From positions 1 through 25,898 of the forward strand of contig CAYPTI010000008.1 in the NCBI GenBank assembly GCA_964413525.1: a DNA stretch of 25,898 bases. Direction: 5' to 3'. The notes under the pieces are model-generated. The model was not told the origin of the DNA, did not search any database, and saw only the letters and a program-made list of their open reading frames with translations. Each line of letters begins with the position of its first letter. Within the stretch, counting starts at the first letter, position 1. Of the stretch, positions 22,910-25,898 are shown in pieces. A program made the translations under genes and the position numbers. Source of the stretch: CAYPTI01 sp964413525 [NCBI: uncultured bacterium] (GTDB taxonomy: Bacteria; T1Sed10-126).

Positions 22910-24787
22910 TCAGCTCTCCTCGTCGTACCCCTCGTAATAGCCGGTTTTTTCCTCCTCGATCGGTTCCTCGGTCTCGTGATCGTCCTCCTCCTCGATCCGC
23001 TTGAGGGTGTGTTTCAGAGGGGGTTGTTCCTCGTCGGCGGCGACGTCTCCCTCGACGACGTCCTCGATGTAGGACCGGGCCCGGTCGATGGCCTGCCGGG
23101 TGGACTGCAGAAGGCTCCGCTGGGCGACGAGGATTTTGTCGTGGCCGAGTTGCTCGGCCACCCCGGATTCCCGAAGGATCTCCTCCACGCCGGGGGTGGC
23201 TCCGCAGATGATAAGAATTTTGTCCTGGTTCCGGAGGTAGGTGTCGATCTCCCCCAGGACCTTGGCCCCGGTGACGTCCAGGTCCATGGCGTTCTTCATC
23301 CTCAGAAGGATCACTTCCAGGTCGGGGGACTCCTCACACATGGACTGAATTTTGTTTTTGATCAGTTCCGCCGAACCGAAGAACAGTTCCCCGTTGACGT
23401 CCACCAGCCCGATCTGGGGATGGGTCCGTTCGTCCTGGCTGTCCAGGGTTTTCAGGTTTCCCTCCGCGTCCACGAAATACTCCTTCATGTCGATCTGACT
23501 GGCCTTCCGAAGAAACAGGACGACCGACACGACGAACCCCAGGAAAATGGCGGTGTCCAGCCGGAGCAGAAGTACGGAGAGGAAGGTCGAGACAAACACG
23601 ATCCGGTCCCTCCGGGTCGTGGTCAGGGAGATCCGGATCTGTTCCCAGTCGAAGATGTCCCAGGCGATGACGATGATGATCCCGGCCAGGACCGCCATGG
23701 GAATGAACTGGAAGAAGGGAGCGAGCGTCAGCAGAATGATGCAGATCACGCCGGCGTTGATCACGGAGGCGAACTGGGTGTTGGCCCCGACCCGGTGGTT
23801 CAGAAAGGAGAAGCTGAACGACCCGGCGACCGGAAACCCTCCAAAGAACCCGCAGGCCACGTTGGCGGCCCCCTGTCCGAGCAGTTCCTGGTTCTGATCC
23901 ACGGACTGCATGGACTGGGTGGCGATGCTCTTGGAGATCGAGATGGTCTGGACGGCCGACAGAAGCAGCAGGGCGATTCCGGGACCGATGAGCTGGGAGG
24001 CCAGGCCCGGGTCGAATTCGGGAACGATAAGCGGCGGCAGCCCCCGGGGGATCTCCCCGACCAGTTCGATGCCGTACCGTCCAAATCCCGCCAGGTAGGA
24101 GACCGCCGTCATGAGGATGAGCGAGACCAGGATGCTTGGAATTCGGCGGTTCCAGAACCGGAAGAACCCGATCAGGAGAATGGTCACCAGCCCGACGAGG
24201 AGGGTTGGAACGTGGTAGGTATGGAACACAAAAATCTCCAGGCCGATGTTCAGCAATCGCTGAAGGAAGTAGGGGGAGGTGGGAATCGCGATGGCCATCA
24301 GCTCGGTAAGCTGATCGCCCAGAATGACCAGGGCGCCCCCGGTGATGAACCCGGTCATCACGGACAGGGAGACGTACCGGGCGAGGTCCCCGATCTGGAT
24401 CAGGCTGAGCAGGAAGTGTCCGATCCCGACGATGATGGAAAGGTACGCCACGACGAGGAGGGGTTCGTACTGGGCCAGGTCCATGACCATGTTTCCGACA
24501 ATCAGGGCCACGATCCCCGTCGGGCCGGTGACCAGGTGATGGGAACTGCCGAGCAGGGAACCGAACAGGTGGCCGATAATCGAGGCGTAGATCCCGTAAA
24601 TGGGATCGACGCCGGCCAGGAGGGCGAACCCCATGCCCTTGGGAATGGCCACCACGCCGACGGTTAACCCGGCGATCAGGTCGCTGCGGAGGTCGTCGGC
24701 GTCGTAGTTGCGGATCGTTTCAATCAGGGGAGAGCGCGGACGACCCCGTTTCCATTCCTGAATCAGGGTCCAGAACGAACTAACCAT
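22910..24787 (-). CDS. SulP family anion transporter with STAS domain
   Basis: About 625 residues: an inner-membrane SLC26/SulP carrier for sulfate, bicarbonate or another anion. The transport domain has DLIAGLTVGVVAIPKGMGFALLAG followed by about twelve hydrophobic segments, including GPTGIVALIVGN, QTISISKSIATQ and GFFGGFPVAGSFS. From about residue 440 a STAS domain follows (LFFGSAELIKNKI, LRMKNAMDLDVTGAKVL). The tail after about 575 is unusually acidic, with Glu/Asp runs and two tyrosines near the end. The start is uncertain: ATG 24787 fits the family, GTG 24853 is open upstream, and neither has a strong ribosome site. Substrate cannot be told from sequence. Confidence 0.9.
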   Translation of the reverse strand: MVSSFWTLIQEWKRGRPRSPLIETIRNYDADDLRSDLIAGLTVGVVAIPKGMGFALLAGVDPIYGIYASIIGHLFGSLLGSSHHLVTGPTGIVALIVGNMVMDLAQYEPLLVVAYLSIIVGIGHFLLSLIQIGDLARYVSLSVMTGFITGGALVILGDQLTELMAIAIPTSPYFLQRLLNIGLEIFVFHTYHVPTLLVGLVTILLIGFFRFWNRRIPSILVSLILMTAVSYLAGFGRYGIELVGEIPRGLPPLIVPEFDPGLASQLIGPGIALLLLSAVQTISISKSIATQSMQSVDQNQELLGQGAANVACGFFGGFPVAGSFSFSFLNHRVGANTQFASVINAGVICIILLTLAPFFQFIPMAVLAGIIIVIAWDIFDWEQIRISLTTTRRDRIVFVSTFLSVLLLRLDTAIFLGFVVSVVLFLRKASQIDMKEYFVDAEGNLKTLDSQDERTHPQIGLVDVNGELFFGSAELIKNKIQSMCEESPDLEVILLRMKNAMDLDVTGAKVLGEIDTYLRNQDKILIICGATPGVEEILRESGVAEQLGHDKILVAQRSLLQSTRQAIDRARSYIEDVVEGDVAADEEQPPLKHTLKRIEEEDDHETEEPIEEEKTGYYEGYDEES

Positions 24788-24869
24788 GAGCCGACTTCGA
24801 CCCCCCGGGAGATCCACACGGTTCGTCGATCGCCGCAAACCGTCCGAAGGCACTCGGAAAACGCCTACA

Positions 24870-24899
24870 TATTTAGTACCAAATCGAATGGAAATTCAA
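24870..24899 (-). promoter_or_regulatory. Promoter for the SulP transporter gene
   Basis: On the minus strand TTGAAT (24894-24899), 18 bases, then TAAATA (24870-24875). The segment is A+T-rich against its surroundings. Confidence 0.55.
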
Positions 24900-24947
24900 G
24901 GATGACCCGTCAACCGACCCGAAACCGCCACATTGAGACGGAGTGGA

Positions 24948-25100
24948 TGGGTACGACGGGAAAGTATATCGCAGGTTCCTCGCGGTCACGTAGGTGGATT
25001 TGGGAACGGGGAATACCGGATCGGTTTTCTTCGTTGATCCGATACACTACCGTCAGCCGGGGGGAGGGAAGAATCGGACTCTCAACCGTCCTTCGCCCCA
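24948..25100 (+). ncRNA. Candidate 6S-like RNA upstream of the cyclo-ligase gene
   Basis: The 345-base space between sulP and the cyclo-ligase start has no convincing gene but folds as a long rod with a central bubble. Closing helix: TGGG/CCCA-type pairs and GACGG (24955-24959) with CCGTC (25086-25090). Open region: 16 bases (24960-24975) facing 15 bases (25071-25085). Upper rod: TTCC (24976-24979) with GGAA (25067-25070), CGGT with GCCG, GTAG-TG (24990-24996) with CACTAC (25045-25050), and an end hairpin CGGATC/GATCCG (25017-25041). Closing stem, bubble and rod are the 6S RNA layout, and 6S is known to lie just before this gene in many proteobacteria. Strand and ends are inferred; no clear promoter was found. 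Pairings were made by eye. Confidence 0.4.
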
Positions 25101-25132
25101 GAATTCGTTCCGGGACCACACAGGTGATGCCC

Positions 25133-25729
25133 ATGGATTCGCTTCTGGATTCCGATCATGCCAAGCGGGAATTTCGTCGGGATGCCCTGCAGCGTCGCCG
25201 GGGGCTCTCCGAGGTTCGCCGGGAGGAAGCCGCCGGTGCCCTGCTGGACGTGCTGCGCGGATTGGATTCCCTCCGCGGCGCCGAGCGGGTGATGGCCTAC
25301 AGCGCCCGTGGGGGGGAGTTGTCCCTGGAACCGTTCATGGAATGGACGCTCGATCGGGGTGCCGAGGTATTGTTGCCCCGCGTGGACGATCAACAGCAGG
25401 ATCTGGAAATTTATCGGATCGAGGATCTGGAGCGGGATCGGGAGCCGGGATACGGAGACATCCTGGAACCCGTCCGCGACCGCTGTGAACAAATCCCCCC
25501 GGACACGCTGGAGGTTGTGCTGGTTCCCGGGGTGCTGTTCGACGAGCAGGGGTATCGGATCGGGTACGGCGGAGGGTTTTACGATCGGTTTCTGAACGGG
25601 ATCCCCGATGACGTCGTCACGCTCGGGATTGCATACGAATTCCAAATACGAACCCGCTTACCCCGAATGGATCACGACGTTCCCGTGGATCGAATCGTCA
25701 CGGATTCCGGGACCGTTATCGACGCTTAG
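25133..25729 (+). CDS. fau: 5-formyltetrahydrofolate cyclo-ligase
   Basis: A 198-residue enzyme that converts 5-formyltetrahydrofolate to 5,10-methenyltetrahydrofolate with ATP. The N-terminal AKREFRRDALQRRRGLS is the basic ATP-binding region; VLVPGVLFDEQGYRIGYGGGFYDRFL is the family signature, followed by GIAYEFQ and the C-terminal HDVPVDRIVT. The ATG at 25133 gives the normal family length and has AGG 8 bases upstream; a longer frame from 24902 would run through the structured non-coding region and has no family similarity. The tRNA-Leu promoter begins immediately after its stop. Confidence 0.95.
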   Translation: MDSLLDSDHAKREFRRDALQRRRGLSEVRREEAAGALLDVLRGLDSLRGAERVMAYSARGGELSLEPFMEWTLDRGAEVLLPRVDDQQQDLEIYRIEDLERDREPGYGDILEPVRDRCEQIPPDTLEVVLVPGVLFDEQGYRIGYGGGFYDRFLNGIPDDVVTLGIAYEFQIRTRLPRMDHDVPVDRIVTDSGTVIDA

Positions 25730-25730
25730 C

Positions 25731-25759
25731 TTGATAAATCGGCTGACCTTCGCCATACT
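25731..25759 (+). promoter_or_regulatory. Sigma-70 promoter for tRNA-Leu(CAG)
   Basis: TTGATA (25731-25736), exactly 17 bases, then CATACT (25754-25759), placing the start of transcription about 25 bases before the tRNA. It begins one base after the cyclo-ligase stop. Confidence 0.75.
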
Positions 25760-25790
25760 GTTTGGTTTGATCCCGGAGTTCAACTGACGG

Positions 25791-25877
25791 GCCGGGGTGG
25801 CGGAACTGGCAGACGCGCAGGGTTCAGGACTCTGTGGGCTCACGCCCGTGCGGGTTCGACTCCCGCCCCCGGCACCA
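25791..25877 (+). tRNA. tRNA-Leu(CAG)
   Basis: An 87-nt class II tRNA with encoded CCA. The acceptor GCCGGGG pairs with CCCCGGC. The anticodon arm is CAGGG, loop TTCAGGA, CTCTG, giving anticodon CAG (reads CUG). The long variable arm and GGTTCGACTCC T-arm match leucine tRNAs; the D-arm region is nearly identical to the tRNA-Leu(CAA) at the other end of the window. Confidence 0.97.
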
Positions 25878-25898
25878 TGCTTTTATCCTGTGCATACT

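Noticed and set aside
22976-24667. A 563-codon rightward open frame opposite the SulP gene
   Set aside because: It is exactly antisense to a clear transporter, has a Gly/Asp/Gln-rich composition from the complement of its codons, and has no family pattern.
24902-25132. N-terminal extension of the cyclo-ligase frame
   Set aside because: No similarity to the family, no ribosome site at its start, Arg/Ser/Gly-rich composition, and it overlaps the structured non-coding region.
1169-25877. The two tRNA-Leu genes as borders of an integrated element
   Set aside because: No integrase, no transposase and no partial tRNA copy forming an att repeat was seen; the genes between are housekeeping.

Overview
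The window is chromosomal DNA from a G+C-rich, Gram-negative (diderm) bacterium. The evidence for an outer membrane is a pair of ADP-heptose (LPS core) genes, hldD and gmhB, together with a lipoprotein and secreted proteins. A menF-menD-menB cluster shows that it makes menaquinone. Ribosomal proteins L28 and L33 are of ordinary bacterial type, and many proteins are rich in Asp/Glu, which would fit a marine or mildly halophilic organism (inference only). I cannot name a phylum from the sequence. No phage, transposase, integrase or CRISPR array is visible; this looks like core genome with several uncharacterised envelope proteins.

Layout. Bases 1-1990 read leftward: an unfinished secreted protein running off the left edge, tRNA-Leu(CAA), rpmG and rpmB, the last with a clear promoter at 2048-2077. 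From 2103 to 13135 a long rightward run holds a degenerate GT2-type protein, a [2Fe-2S] ferredoxin, a 1069-residue secreted beta-propeller-like protein, a membrane zinc ribbon, an SppA-type peptidase, a second membrane zinc ribbon, a sirtuin, a SAM hydroxide adenosyltransferase, a DUF3108 protein, an M48 lipoprotein with an extra C-terminal domain, a short RsmD-like methyltransferase and a CinA/PncC domain. A symmetric hairpin at 13137-13161 ends this run and the facing hldD. hldD and gmhB diverge.

From 15169 miaA, hflX and accB form an overlapping operon, followed by menF-menD-menB and an unrecognised conserved-looking gene. A SulP/STAS anion transporter reads leftward from its own promoter. 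The right end holds a long structured non-coding stretch (possible 6S RNA), the 5-formyltetrahydrofolate cyclo-ligase gene and tRNA-Leu(CAG) with a near-consensus promoter.

Themes: envelope quality control (SppA, M48, DUF3108, propeller protein), nucleotide/NAD/SAM recycling (sirtuin, SAM hydrolase, PncC), RNA and ribosome maintenance (RsmD, MiaA, HflX) and respiratory quinone synthesis. The observations most worth checking are the 6S-like locus, the small zinc-ribbon membrane proteins flanking SppA, the M48 C-terminal fusion, the GmhB lacking two zinc ligands, and the ferredoxin/giant secreted protein pair.
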